A stretch of 64,000 nucleotides of DNA from contig JAWLBM010000025.1 in assembly GCA_041687675.1 (NCBI GenBank), positions 1 through 64,000 on the forward strand. Direction: 5' to 3'. Under the pieces are notes generated by a model that searched no databases, was not told where the DNA came from, and was given only the letters and a program-made list of their open reading frames with translations. Below are positions 10,093-18,358 of the stretch, in pieces. This stretch comes from JAWLBM01 sp041687675 (GTDB lineage: Bacteria; Pseudomonadota; Alphaproteobacteria; Rhizobiales; Pleomorphomonadaceae). Both the position numbers and the translations under genes were made by a program. Numbering within the stretch: position 1 is the stretch's first letter; each line of letters begins with the position of its first letter.

Positions 10093-12087
10093 ATGAGGAA
10101 TCGAGGCGGGGACTCTCGTGCGCCGGACCCCATCGACGTCCGGCCCGATGCAGCGGTCACACTGTTCGGTTCGCCGACCTTCACGGTCGCCGGGCGCGAG
10201 CATCCGCTGCCGCGCAAGGGATTTGCGCTGCTGGCCATCCTGGCGCTCACGCCCGGTCACGTCGCCAGCCGGGTTCGCCTGCGCGGCATCCTGTGGAGCG
10301 GCGGCGGCCAGGGCGATCCTGGCGCCAACCTGCGCCAGCTGCTCACCCGCATGGCGAAGGTGGAACGGGCGGCGGGGCGCCGGCTCCTCTTCTGCGACGG
10401 GGACTCGGTCCGGCTCTCCGTGCCGGGCCTCTATGTCGATCTCCTCACCTTCTCGCCCGCCGCGGTCCGCCAGGCCTCCGGCAATCCGGCGGCGCTGTCC
10501 GCGCTGGTGCATGCCTACGCGGGCGACCTCCTCGCCGACTTCCACCCGGACGACGACGGCCTCGACGAATGGCTCACGCGCGAGCGCCAGGCGCTGAGAA
10601 CCGCCTTCATCGGCGCGGCGGTCGCACTGCTGCAGCCCGGGACCGGGTCCCCAAACGACGACCTCGACATCGCCGGACGGCTGATCTCCGTCGACCCGAC
10701 GCAGGAGATCGCCTATCGCGCCCGCATCCGCGCCTTCGGCGCCAAGGGGGACATCTCCCGCTGCCGGGCGGCCTGGCTCGACTGCGAGCGGATGCTGAAG
10801 CTGGAGTTCGGGGTGGCGCCCTCGGCCGAGACACAGGCGCTGGCGGCGCGTTTCCTCGAGACCGCCGCGACCCGGCCCGCGCTCGAGCCGGCCCCGGAGC
10901 CGACCCGCCTGCCGCCGCAGGCCGGCGAGGCGAGCCGCCCGCGCGTGGCCATCCTGCCGCCGGTCGATCCCTTCGACGATCGCCGGCTGCGCGAGCTCGC
11001 CGGCTTCCTGCTGGAGGACCTCACCATCGGGCTGTCCCGCTACCGCAGCTTCCGGGTGATCGCGGCGCACACCTCGATCGCAGTGGCGTCGGGCGCGCTG
11101 AGGGGGCTCAGCGGCCGCGACTGGTGCGACTATGTCCTCGCCTCCTCGATCGGCTCGGCCGGGAGCGGATACGAGATCAAGTTCCGCCTCACCGACAACC
11201 GCAGCAGCGAGGTGATCTGGGCGTCCTCCGTGCCCTTCGACGGGGTCGACCTGCCCGGGCTGTTCGCGGCGCTGTCGGAGAAGGCAGTGGTCTCCCTCGC
11301 GGACGCGGTGGAGCGGCAGGAGGTCGCCCGGCCGCTGCCGCCGGACAGCAAGAGCGCCTACAGGCTGTTCCTCGAAGGCCGCCGCTATGCCACGTCGACG
11401 GCGCTGCAGGAGGTGCGGCGCGCCAGGCGGCTGTTCCGCGAGGCCGCCCAGCGGGACCCGCAGTTCGCTGCCGCCAAGGCGGGGCTCGCCCGGACGCAGT
11501 CGATGGAATGGCTGGTCCGCGGCGCGCCCGACCTCTCGCACCTCGTCGAGGCGGCGGCCCTCGCGGACGAGGCGATCGCGGCGGACGACCGGGACGCCCG
11601 CGGTTTCCGGGAGAAGGGATACGCGCTCCTCTACATGAAGCGGCACGACGAAAGCCTCGCCATGTTCAGCGAGGCCGCCAACCGCAATCCCAACGACGCC
11701 GACCTGCTCGCCGACTACGCGGACGCCCTCGCCCACTCCGGCGACCCCGCCTCGGCGCTGACCGTGCTCGACCGGGCGTTGACGCTGAACCCCGCGCCGC
11801 CGACCATCTACCGCTGGGTCCGGGGCAGCATCTTCTACCAGACCGGGCGCTACCGCGACGGCATCGCGGCGCTTCAGCCGGCGCGCCGCGACCCGGCGAC
11901 GGCCCGCCTGCTGGCAGCCTGCCATGCCCAGGTCGGCGAGCTCGACACCGCCCGCGCCTGTGTCCGGCTCGCTCGCCAGAGCCTTCCCGACTTCTCCACC
12001 GACCGGCTGTGGACCGTTGTCCCCAACCGCGACCCGGTCGACACCCGCCACCTCGTCGACGGGCTGCGCCTCGCCGGGATGGCGTGA
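10093..12087 (+). CDS. SARP-type transcriptional regulator with BTAD and TPR domains
   Basis: 664 aa. Residues about 15-95 form an OmpR-like winged helix of the SARP kind (LPRKGFALLAILALTPG, then LRGILW). About 110-250 is the bacterial transcriptional activator domain, ending in CERMLKLEFGVAPSAET. About 285-420 resembles the TolB/FlgO-like domain found in TPR-containing CadC/cyclase-type regulators (RVAILPPVDPF). About 425-640 holds several TPR units. The ATG at 10093 is preferred for its GGGGAG upstream; in-frame starts at 9958 and 10021 lack a site. It sits directly before the YcaO-TfuA genes on the same strand and is probably their activator. Confidence 0.82.
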   Translation: MRNRGGDSRAPDPIDVRPDAAVTLFGSPTFTVAGREHPLPRKGFALLAILALTPGHVASRVRLRGILWSGGGQGDPGANLRQLLTRMAKVERAAGRRLLFCDGDSVRLSVPGLYVDLLTFSPAAVRQASGNPAALSALVHAYAGDLLADFHPDDDGLDEWLTRERQALRTAFIGAAVALLQPGTGSPNDDLDIAGRLISVDPTQEIAYRARIRAFGAKGDISRCRAAWLDCERMLKLEFGVAPSAETQALAARFLETAATRPALEPAPEPTRLPPQAGEASRPRVAILPPVDPFDDRRLRELAGFLLEDLTIGLSRYRSFRVIAAHTSIAVASGALRGLSGRDWCDYVLASSIGSAGSGYEIKFRLTDNRSSEVIWASSVPFDGVDLPGLFAALSEKAVVSLADAVERQEVARPLPPDSKSAYRLFLEGRRYATSTALQEVRRARRLFREAAQRDPQFAAAKAGLARTQSMEWLVRGAPDLSHLVEAAALADEAIAADDRDARGFREKGYALLYMKRHDESLAMFSEAANRNPNDADLLADYADALAHSGDPASALTVLDRALTLNPAPPTIYRWVRGSIFYQTGRYRDGIAALQPARRDPATARLLAACHAQVGELDTARACVRLARQSLPDFSTDRLWTVVPNRDPVDTRHLVDGLRLAGMA

Positions 12088-12091
12088 CGGA

Positions 12092-12139
12092 ACAGGTGGT
12101 TTTATCCCTGTCTATAACGCCCATGTCACAGGCGGTTCT
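12092..12139. promoter_or_regulatory. Direct repeat upstream of YcaO operon
   Basis: ACAGGTGGTTTT (12092-12103) and ACAGGCGGTTCT (12128-12139) match at 10 of 12 positions and lie 36 bp apart, in the short gap between the SARP-type gene and the 115-aa protein. A TATAAC at 12113 could be a -10 box. The pattern fits a direct-repeat-binding activator, but the sequence differs from the heptamers upstream of the regulator itself. Confidence 0.35.
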
Positions 12140-12192
12140 CTAGTCTCCGGTCCGGCACCCGAACCCGGGCGCCGGAGATCATGGAGACGACG

Positions 12193-12540
12193 ATGGCCGA
12201 CTACTACCTGATCGGAAACCTCGAGAACGACGACGACCTCTACCTGGTCGACACCAGCGCCCGGAGCGTCTGCCCGATTCCGCGCGAGGTGTGGGAGGAG
12301 GTTGTCGAGATGTTCCAGTCCGGCGAGGACGCGCGCTCGCCGACGGCGGCCGACCTCCTCGACGAGATCGAGGCGGCGCGCGCGGCCGGGCGCCCGGCCC
12401 GGATCGCGCTGTCGGCGAACGGCCTCGGCGAACTGCTCGTCACCGTCCGGATCGAGGCGGTGGAGCGGGCGATGGAACGCAGCCCCGCGCTCGACGCGGC
12501 GCTGCGCCCCCACCTCGTCCATCACCGCGCCGCAGCCTGA
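12193..12540 (+). CDS. Unrecognised 115-aa protein of the YcaO-TfuA operon
   Basis: I do not recognise a family. It is acidic at the N-terminus (YYLIGNLENDDDLYLVD), with one cysteine in RSVCPIP, a central helical stretch with DLLDEIEAARAAGR, a likely beta segment ARIALSANGLGELLVTVRIE, and a His-containing C-terminus (RPHLVHHRAAA). The ATG at 12193 has GGAG 6 nt upstream; an ATG at 12181 is possible. It lies about 10 nt before the YcaO start and is probably translated with it. It could be the substrate or precursor, or a partner protein, of the modifying enzymes. It lacks the Cys/Ser/Thr-rich core typical of azoline precursors, which argues for a thioamide-type target or a partner role. Confidence 0.75.
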   Translation: MADYYLIGNLENDDDLYLVDTSARSVCPIPREVWEEVVEMFQSGEDARSPTAADLLDEIEAARAAGRPARIALSANGLGELLVTVRIEAVERAMERSPALDAALRPHLVHHRAAA

Positions 12541-12550
12541 TACGGCGGCG

Positions 12551-13831
12551 GTGACGCCCTCCGCGTCCGGGCGGGGCGGCGGGCCGGACCCGGCGCTGGC
12601 GCCGGGCCCGGCCGCGGCCGCCGACAGGGCGCCGTCCGCGGCGCCCGACAGGCTTTGCAGCCCGGAGGAGACCCTCGCCCGGGTCCGCCCGCATCTCGCC
12701 GGGCTCGGGATCACCCGCGTCGGCCTCGTCACCGGGCTGGACGTGCTCGGCGTGCCGGTCGGCATGGCGGTGCGGCCGAACGGGTTCAGCCTCTCCGTCC
12801 ACCAGGGCAAGGGCCTCACCGACGCGGCGGCGATGGTCTCGGCGGCGATGGAGGCCGCCGAGGTGGCGCTCGCCGAGCGGGCCGGCCTCGCCGCCGAGAC
12901 GATGACCGCGGCCGAGGCCGCCATGTCCGGCGCGCCGCTGATGCCGCTCGCCCGGCTGACGCGCTGCCGGATGCGGCGCGTCGACCCGGAGCGGCCGCTG
13001 CCCCTTGTCCTCGGCCGCGACCTCGCCACAGGCGCGCCACGGCGGGTCCCGACGGCGCTGGTCTCGATCGACCACACCGACCCGGCGCCCGACGAGGCCT
13101 TCGACCGGTCCAGCGACGGCCTCGCATCGGGCAACGGCGAGGACGAGGCCGTGCTGCACGCGCTCTACGAGCTGGTCGAGCGCGACGCCGCCGCGCTCGC
13201 CCGCGCCCGCCGGCCCGAGGTCCTCGCCGGCCGGCGGCGCAGCGCCGCCGCCTTCGGCTCCGACGACCTCTCGGGCCTCGAGGACCGGATCCGCGCCGCC
13301 GGGCTCGGGCTGGTTCTGCTCGACGTCACCTCCGACATCGGCCTGCCGGTCGTCGCGGCGATGATCGCCCCCGCGGACGCCGGGCGCCGGCCGGACCTCA
13401 CCCCGGCCGCCTTCTGCGGCGGCTTTGCCTGCCACCACGACCCGGCGGTGGCCGCGGTGCGGGCCGTGCTCGAGGCCTGCCAGGCGCGGGCGACCGCCAT
13501 CGCCGGGGCGCGCGACGACATCGGTGCGGACTGGTACCGGCTCGCGGATGCGGCGAGCGGGCCGGCCGCCGGCCTCGTCGGGCTTCTCGCCGCCCCCGCC
13601 GCGGCGGAGGCCGTCGCCCGTCCCGCGCTGGGCCCGGTTGCGAGCCGCATCGCCGACCTCATCCGCCGCCTCGCCGCTCGCGGCATGCCGGAGGCGGTCG
13701 CGGTGCCGATCGCCGCGCCGCCGGGCCTCCACGTCGTGCGGGTGCTGGTGCCCGGCCTCGAGATCGGCCCCGGCGCGCCCGGCCGGCGCGCCGGCCCGCG
13801 GCTCCTCGCGAGCCTCCTAGGGGCCGCATGA
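12551..13831 (+). CDS. YcaO-domain ATP-dependent modification enzyme
   Basis: 426 aa. YcaO enzymes use ATP to phosphorylate a peptide backbone amide, driving azoline, amidine or thioamide formation. The ATP/Mg-binding blocks are visible: HQGKGLTDAAAMVSAAMEA (about 84-102), ALYELVERDAA (about 201-211), and FACHHDPAVAAVRAVLEACQ (about 292-311) followed by ARDDIG. The C-terminus lacks the Pro-rich PxPxP tail of azoline cyclodehydratases, as expected for TfuA-associated YcaOs. The first 35 residues are Ala/Pro-rich linker. The GTG at 12551 lies just after the stop of the 115-aa protein; no clean alternative start is seen before the domain. The stop overlaps the tfuA ATG by 4 nt. Confidence 0.9.
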   Translation: MTPSASGRGGGPDPALAPGPAAAADRAPSAAPDRLCSPEETLARVRPHLAGLGITRVGLVTGLDVLGVPVGMAVRPNGFSLSVHQGKGLTDAAAMVSAAMEAAEVALAERAGLAAETMTAAEAAMSGAPLMPLARLTRCRMRRVDPERPLPLVLGRDLATGAPRRVPTALVSIDHTDPAPDEAFDRSSDGLASGNGEDEAVLHALYELVERDAAALARARRPEVLAGRRRSAAAFGSDDLSGLEDRIRAAGLGLVLLDVTSDIGLPVVAAMIAPADAGRRPDLTPAAFCGGFACHHDPAVAAVRAVLEACQARATAIAGARDDIGADWYRLADAASGPAAGLVGLLAAPAAAEAVARPALGPVASRIADLIRRLAARGMPEAVAVPIAAPPGLHVVRVLVPGLEIGPGAPGRRAGPRLLASLLGAA

Positions 13832-14562
13832 GGCTGCTGTTCGCCGGACCCTCGCTTGCGGGCGACCTCGACGCCCTCGCCCGCGCCCACCCGGACATCG
13901 TCTTCCGCGGCCCGGTCGCCCGCGGCGACCTCGTCCGCGCGGTGCGCGAAGGCGCGACCGCCGTCGGCATCGTCGACGGCCTGTTCCGCGAGCGGCCGCC
14001 GGTCTGGCACAAGGAGATCCTCCACGCCCTGTCGCTCGGCGTCGCCGTTGCGGGCGGCGGCTCGATGGGGGCGTTGCGGGCGGCCGAGTGCGGCGCCTTC
14101 GGCATGGTCGGCCTCGGCCGGGTCCACCGCCTTCTCGCCGACGGCGTCGAGTTCGACGACGGCTGCGTCGCCCAGCTGCACGCGCCCGCCGCCCTCGGCT
14201 GGCTGCCGCTGTCCGAGGCCAAGGTCACGGTGGAGGCCACCATCGACGCGCTCGCCGCGACCGGCGCGCTCCGCCCCGGCGAGGCGGCGGCGCTCCGCGC
14301 GGCGAACCGGGCGACGCCCTTCGCCGGGCGGAGCTTCGCAACCGTCGCGGCCGCCGCCATCGGCGATCCGGACCGCGCCCGGACCCTCGCCGGCCTCCTC
14401 GCCGGCGCGCGGGTCGACGTGAAGCGGGCCGATGGGCTCCTGGTGCTCGACTGGCTCGCCGCCCGGCCGGACCGGCGCGACCCGCCGCCCGACGGCTGGA
14501 CCTTCGCAGAGACCTCCGCCTGGCGCGCCCTCATCGCCGAACTGGACGGCACGGAGAGGTGA
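13828..14562 (+). CDS. tfuA: TfuA-like protein (thioamidation partner of YcaO)
   Basis: 244 aa. The TfuA core is clear: LLFAGPSL at residues 3-10, VGIVDGLF (about 47), PPVWHKEIL (about 57) and GGGSMGALRAAECGAFGM (about 76-93). TfuA proteins are known partners of YcaO in trifolitoxin loci and in thioglycine formation in methanogen McrA, where they are thought to help deliver sulfur. The ATGA overlap with ycaO and the GTGA overlap with the next gene show tight coupling. This makes backbone thioamidation the leading prediction for the operon. Confidence 0.92.
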   Translation: MRLLFAGPSLAGDLDALARAHPDIVFRGPVARGDLVRAVREGATAVGIVDGLFRERPPVWHKEILHALSLGVAVAGGGSMGALRAAECGAFGMVGLGRVHRLLADGVEFDDGCVAQLHAPAALGWLPLSEAKVTVEATIDALAATGALRPGEAAALRAANRATPFAGRSFATVAAAAIGDPDRARTLAGLLAGARVDVKRADGLLVLDWLAARPDRRDPPPDGWTFAETSAWRALIAELDGTER

Positions 14563-15755
14563 GCTACGGCCCTCCCCGGCTGGTCGACGCCGTCGCCGGT
14601 CCGATCCGGCGCATCGCCGTCTCGCTGCCCGCCCGCTGGATCGAGGCGGATCCGCCGCTCGCCGCCGCCCTCGCCGGGATTGTGCCGGAGGCGCATCTTC
14701 TCCTCGTCGCCCACGAGCGCACCGCCGCGGCGGCGGCGCGGCTGTCGGCGGCGCGGCCCGCGAGCGTGCTCGCCTGCCCGGACCGGACGCCGCTGACGCT
14801 CTGGTGCCGCGCCGCCCTGCTCGCCTTCGACGACGGCGCGATCGCACCCTCCTCCCCGCCCGCCCCGCCGACGCCCGCCCGCGCCGTCTTCGAGCGCCTC
14901 GCCGCCGAGGGCCTCGCCGTCCGGGCCGCCGAAGGCGTGCCCGCCCGCGGCGGCAACCTGCTGCCGGTCGGCGAGGTGCTGCTGGTCGGGGCCGACGAAT
15001 GGCGGCGCTTCTCGGAGGCCGCGCCTGGGGGCGGGGACGCCGCCCGGCTCTGCCGGACGCTGGTCGACGGCACCCGCCGGCCGGTGGTCGTCGCCGGCGG
15101 CAGCGGCCGCAGCCCGGGGCCGTCGCGCGCCTTCACCGGGCCGGACGGCGCGCGCTGGCACGAGACGGCGGAGCCGGGGGTGGTCGAGCGGCACAGCCGG
15201 CAGCCGGCCTACCACCTCGACCTCCACGTCACCCCGACCGGCGTCCTGCGCGACGGGCGACCGCTGCTCCTCGTCGGCGACCCCGCCCTCGCGGCCCGCC
15301 TCTCCGGCACCGCCGCCGTGCCCGAGCGCGCGGCCGAGTTCGACGCGGCGGCCGAAGCCCTCGACGCCGCGGGCTTCGCGGTGGAGCGCCTTCCGCTGCC
15401 GCTGGTCGCCTTCGACGACCCCCGGGCGCGCCGGCGGGACTGGGTGTTCGTCTCCTACGGCAATGCGCTGGTGGAGAGCTTCGGCGGCGGCGGCCGGGTG
15501 CACCTGCCGCGCTTCGGCCAGGCGGGCGACACTGACCTCTCGGCCTGCGACGAGGCCGCGGCCGGCATCTTCGCGAGCCTCGGCCTCAAGGTGGTCCCGG
15601 TGCACGGCCTCGGCCCGCTGGCGCGGATGGCGGGCGGGCTGCACTGCGCCGCGCTGGTGCTGGCGCGGGGCGAGCCCGCGGGACAGCGCACGGCGCCACC
15701 CCGGTCGGGCGCCGACGCGGGCCGGGCCCGCACCGGAGGCCTCCGCGGCGGGTGA
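14559..15755 (+). CDS. Pentein-superfamily protein (deiminase/amidinotransferase fold)
   Basis: 398 aa. The order of motifs matches agmatine and peptidyl-arginine deiminases: WCRAALLAFDDG (about 81), RGGNLLPVGEVLLVG (about 129), YHLDLHVT with the catalytic His (about 217), SYGNALVESF (about 299) and GGLHCAAL with the nucleophilic Cys (about 362). The Asp that follows W-x-R in agmatine deiminases is Ala here, so the substrate may not be a plain guanidine. It starts at a GTG overlapping the tfuA stop by 4 nt. It may modify Arg or an amidine/thioamide-related group on the YcaO/TfuA product. I know of no described pathway with this trio. The last 30 residues are a disordered-looking tail. Confidence 0.78.
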   Translation: MSYGPPRLVDAVAGPIRRIAVSLPARWIEADPPLAAALAGIVPEAHLLLVAHERTAAAAARLSAARPASVLACPDRTPLTLWCRAALLAFDDGAIAPSSPPAPPTPARAVFERLAAEGLAVRAAEGVPARGGNLLPVGEVLLVGADEWRRFSEAAPGGGDAARLCRTLVDGTRRPVVVAGGSGRSPGPSRAFTGPDGARWHETAEPGVVERHSRQPAYHLDLHVTPTGVLRDGRPLLLVGDPALAARLSGTAAVPERAAEFDAAAEALDAAGFAVERLPLPLVAFDDPRARRRDWVFVSYGNALVESFGGGGRVHLPRFGQAGDTDLSACDEAAAGIFASLGLKVVPVHGLGPLARMAGGLHCAALVLARGEPAGQRTAPPRSGADAGRARTGGLRGG

Positions 15756-15910
15756 CCGGCGCGGCCGCAGGGCGCCCGGGGCCTCGAAATCCATCGCCAA
15801 CGGCAGGTCGGCAGCACTGCTTCGGGACGCAGCCCTCCGGTTTGCGCACGGAACCTTTGTGACCGGCAACAAGTTTTCAGTTCATCGCAGACAGAGGACG
15901 GGAGATGACC

Positions 15911-16750
15911 ATGAAAAAGACATTCTATTGCCTGCTTTTTGCTTCGGCTTTGGTTCCGGTGAGCGTGCTGGCCCAGGACGCCGCGGCGCCCGACCAGGCT
16001 CCGCTGGTGCTGCCGGAGGCGCAGCAGCAGGGCGGCGAGTCGGTGCAGACCCCCGCGGCCGGCACGGACGGCATGGCTCCGGCCGGCGATGCCGGGATGG
16101 CCCCGGCCGAAGGCACCGCCGAGCAGCAGCCGGCTCCGGTCGATGACGGGGCGATCTCCGTCGAGACCGTCACCATCACGCCGGAGGAGGACACGTTCAC
16201 GGGCGAGACCTTCGTCACCGTGCCGCCCGAGGGCGCCTGGCGCGTCGCCGACCTCGTCGGCAAGGACGTCTTCGGCAGCGACCAGGAGGACATCGGCGAG
16301 ATCAACGACGTGATCGTCGGCCAGACCGGCGAAGTGATCGCGGTGATCGTCGGGGTCGGCGGCTTCCTCGGCATCGGCGAGAAGGACGTCGCCGTCTCGA
16401 TGCAGGCGCTGGAGTTCGGCCCGGGGATGACCGAGGCCGAGGTCGCGGCGCGGTCCGATGCCGCCAGCGGCACCGGCGAGACCGACCTCTCCGCAACGCC
16501 GATCCCTGAGGATCCGGAGACCACCGGCGCCGTGGAGGCCGACAACTCCGACATGACCGCCGTCAACGAGCCGGTGGACGTGGAGATCGGCGAGGACGCG
16601 CTGCCGAGCCGGATCGTCCTCAACGTGACCCGCGAGGACCTCGAGCAGGCTCCCGCCTTCGAGGGCATCCGGTCCGCCAACATCGCCCGCGACCTCGAGG
16701 AGGGCGGCGCCATGGAGGACGAGGAACTGACGCCGGCGCCGGCGCAGTAA
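15911..16750 (+). CDS. PRC-barrel domain protein, secreted
   Basis: 279 aa with a Sec signal (MKKTFYCLLFASALVPV...LAQD). The first 100 mature residues are Ala/Pro/Gly-rich. A PRC-barrel follows (about 100-160: VADLVGKDVFGSDQEDIGEI, VIVGVGGFLGIGEKDVAV), and the rest is acidic. PRC-barrel proteins of this kind in alphaproteobacteria are periplasmic and mostly uncharacterised. The ATG at 15911 has GGAG 6 nt upstream; the ATG at 15905 abuts that site. The first 15 codons are AT-richer than the surroundings. A hairpin-T terminator follows at 16781. Confidence 0.85.
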   Translation: MKKTFYCLLFASALVPVSVLAQDAAAPDQAPLVLPEAQQQGGESVQTPAAGTDGMAPAGDAGMAPAEGTAEQQPAPVDDGAISVETVTITPEEDTFTGETFVTVPPEGAWRVADLVGKDVFGSDQEDIGEINDVIVGQTGEVIAVIVGVGGFLGIGEKDVAVSMQALEFGPGMTEAEVAARSDAASGTGETDLSATPIPEDPETTGAVEADNSDMTAVNEPVDVEIGEDALPSRIVLNVTREDLEQAPAFEGIRSANIARDLEEGGAMEDEELTPAPAQ

Positions 16751-16780
16751 CCCCGCCCGGGGCTTCCCCGGACTCGATCA

Positions 16781-16813
16781 GGCCGCCGCCGGAGCCCCCG
16801 GTGGCGGCCTTTT
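16781..16813 (+). terminator. Rho-independent terminator after PRC-barrel gene
   Basis: GGCCGCCGCCGG pairs with CCGGTGGCGGCC (12-bp stem with one G-T pair, loop AGCCC) and is followed by TTTT. It lies 31 nt after the PRC-barrel stop codon. Confidence 0.75.
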
Positions 16814-16833
16814 CGTTGAGCCCGCCGCGAGGG

Positions 16834-17334
16834 TCAGAATCGGACCTGCTGGCGCACGCCGACCTCCGGCTCGTGCTGCGCCGAGACGTTGGCCCTCGCG
16901 ATCTCCCAGCCGAACTTGAGGGTCGAGCCGGTCGAGCCCCAGACCTCGCCCGCATGCGGCGCGAACTCCAGGACCACGAGGCGCGGGTCGTCCTTGCCCT
17001 CCTCGAACCAGGCCGAGACGACCGGATTCCAGAACCGGTCTATGACCTCGCGCGAGCGGGTCGGCGTCAGCCGGCCACGGACGCAGGCATGATAATCATG
17101 GTCCTTGCCCACGACGGCGAGCTGCCCCTCCGCGCCAGCGCCCACCTCGCGGGCGAGGTCGGTGTCGGACTTGGTGAAGAAGTAGATCCGGCGAGTGTCC
17201 CGGTCCACCATCGGCGCCATCGGCTGCAGGACGTCGGCGGAGCCGACGATGCCCAGCATGGCGGCGTGGATGCGGCCGAGTTCGTCGAAGAACTGCTCGG
17301 CGGGCGCGGTGCGGGTGCGGTCGAGATCGACCAT
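16834..17334 (-). CDS. General-stress-type pyridoxamine 5'-phosphate oxidase-like protein
   Basis: 166 aa, FMN-binding split-barrel protein of the general stress protein 26 class (for example IYFFTKSDTDLAREVGAGAE, RFWNPVVSAWFEEGKDDPRL). These proteins bind flavins and respond to stress; a defined reaction is not known for most. A GGAGG site lies 6 nt before the ATG. It is convergent with the PRC-barrel gene and downstream of the YihY gene, with 61 nt between the two, and may share its transcript. Confidence 0.85.
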   Translation of the reverse strand: MVDLDRTRTAPAEQFFDELGRIHAAMLGIVGSADVLQPMAPMVDRDTRRIYFFTKSDTDLAREVGAGAEGQLAVVGKDHDYHACVRGRLTPTRSREVIDRFWNPVVSAWFEEGKDDPRLVVLEFAPHAGEVWGSTGSTLKFGWEIARANVSAQHEPEVGVRQQVRF

Positions 17335-17395
17335 GGATGGCCTCCGATCGGTGTTGGGGTGGTGGATGCCCGGACGGCGGCGCCGTCCGGGGTTG

Positions 17396-18358
17396 TCAGC
17401 CGCGGGTCTCGCCCAGCGTGTCGGCGACCTCGGCGCCGCGCACGCCCATCGGCTCGCGCTCGCCCTCGGTGCTGTCGCGCACGGTCTGGTGCTCGAGTTC
17501 GGCGTTCAGCTCGGCGCCGACCACGACGATGTTCATCGAGATCCAGATCCAGAACAGGAAGCCGATCAGCGAGCCGAGCGAGCCATAGGTGGCGTTGTAG
17601 CTGCCCATGTTCGCCGCGTACCAGCTGAACAGGGCCGAGGCGATCACCCAGACGATCACGGTCAGCACCGCGCCGGGCGTGATCCAGCGCCACTGGGCGC
17701 GGTCGCGGCTCGGGCCGAAGCGGTAGAGGGCGGCGAGCCCGGCGACCGCGAGCAGGCCCGCGAGCGCCAGGCCGCCCCAGCGCGTCCAGGTCTGGGCGCC
17801 GGCGCCGAGACCGATCGAGCCCAGGATCGGCGGCAGCAGGACCGTCGCCGCGAGAGCGGCGATCACGACGAGGATCAGCGCCACCGTGAAGGTCAGGGAG
17901 ACGGCGTTGAGCTTCAGGAAGCTGCGCTTCTCGCGCTCGCCGTAGGCGATGTTCATCGCCTCGAACATCGACTTGATCCCGGCGTTGGCGCTCCACAGCG
18001 ACACCGCCAGCGATCCCGCGAAGGCGAAGCCCAGCGTCGAGCCGGCCTGCTCGGTGATCCGCTCGAGCTGACTCCTCAGGATGTCCATGCCGCCGCCGGG
18101 AATGATGCCCTCGAACATGTCGAGGTGGCTCTGTACCGCCTCGGGGTCGGTGAAGAGGCCGTAGATCGAGACGAGCGCGGTGAGGCCGGGGATCAGCGCC
18201 AGGAGCAGGTAGAAGGTGACGCCGGCCGCGACCAGCATCACCCGGTCCTCGGTGATCTGGTCCTTGACGCGATAGAGCACGTCCTTCCAGCCGCGGGCCG
18301 GGATCTCCCGCGGCGAGCGGGCGCGGCGGCCGTGGGCGTCCTCGGTGTAGTCGGTCAT
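17396..18358 (-). CDS. YihY/BrkB-family inner-membrane protein
   Basis: 320 aa with about six hydrophobic segments (for example MLVAAGVTFYLLLALIPGLT, ALILVVIAALAATVLLPPIL, LIGFLFWIWISMNIVVVGAE). The family motif region YGSLGSLIGFLFWIW is present. BrkB/YihY proteins are widespread membrane proteins, earlier misnamed RNase BN; the function is unclear, possibly transport. The ATG overlaps the P450 stop by 4 nt (ATGA), and GGGAG lies 6 nt upstream. The operon link to a P450 is unusual but may only be convenience. Confidence 0.88.
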   Translation of the reverse strand: MTDYTEDAHGRRARSPREIPARGWKDVLYRVKDQITEDRVMLVAAGVTFYLLLALIPGLTALVSIYGLFTDPEAVQSHLDMFEGIIPGGGMDILRSQLERITEQAGSTLGFAFAGSLAVSLWSANAGIKSMFEAMNIAYGEREKRSFLKLNAVSLTFTVALILVVIAALAATVLLPPILGSIGLGAGAQTWTRWGGLALAGLLAVAGLAALYRFGPSRDRAQWRWITPGAVLTVIVWVIASALFSWYAANMGSYNATYGSLGSLIGFLFWIWISMNIVVVGAELNAELEHQTVRDSTEGEREPMGVRGAEVADTLGETRG

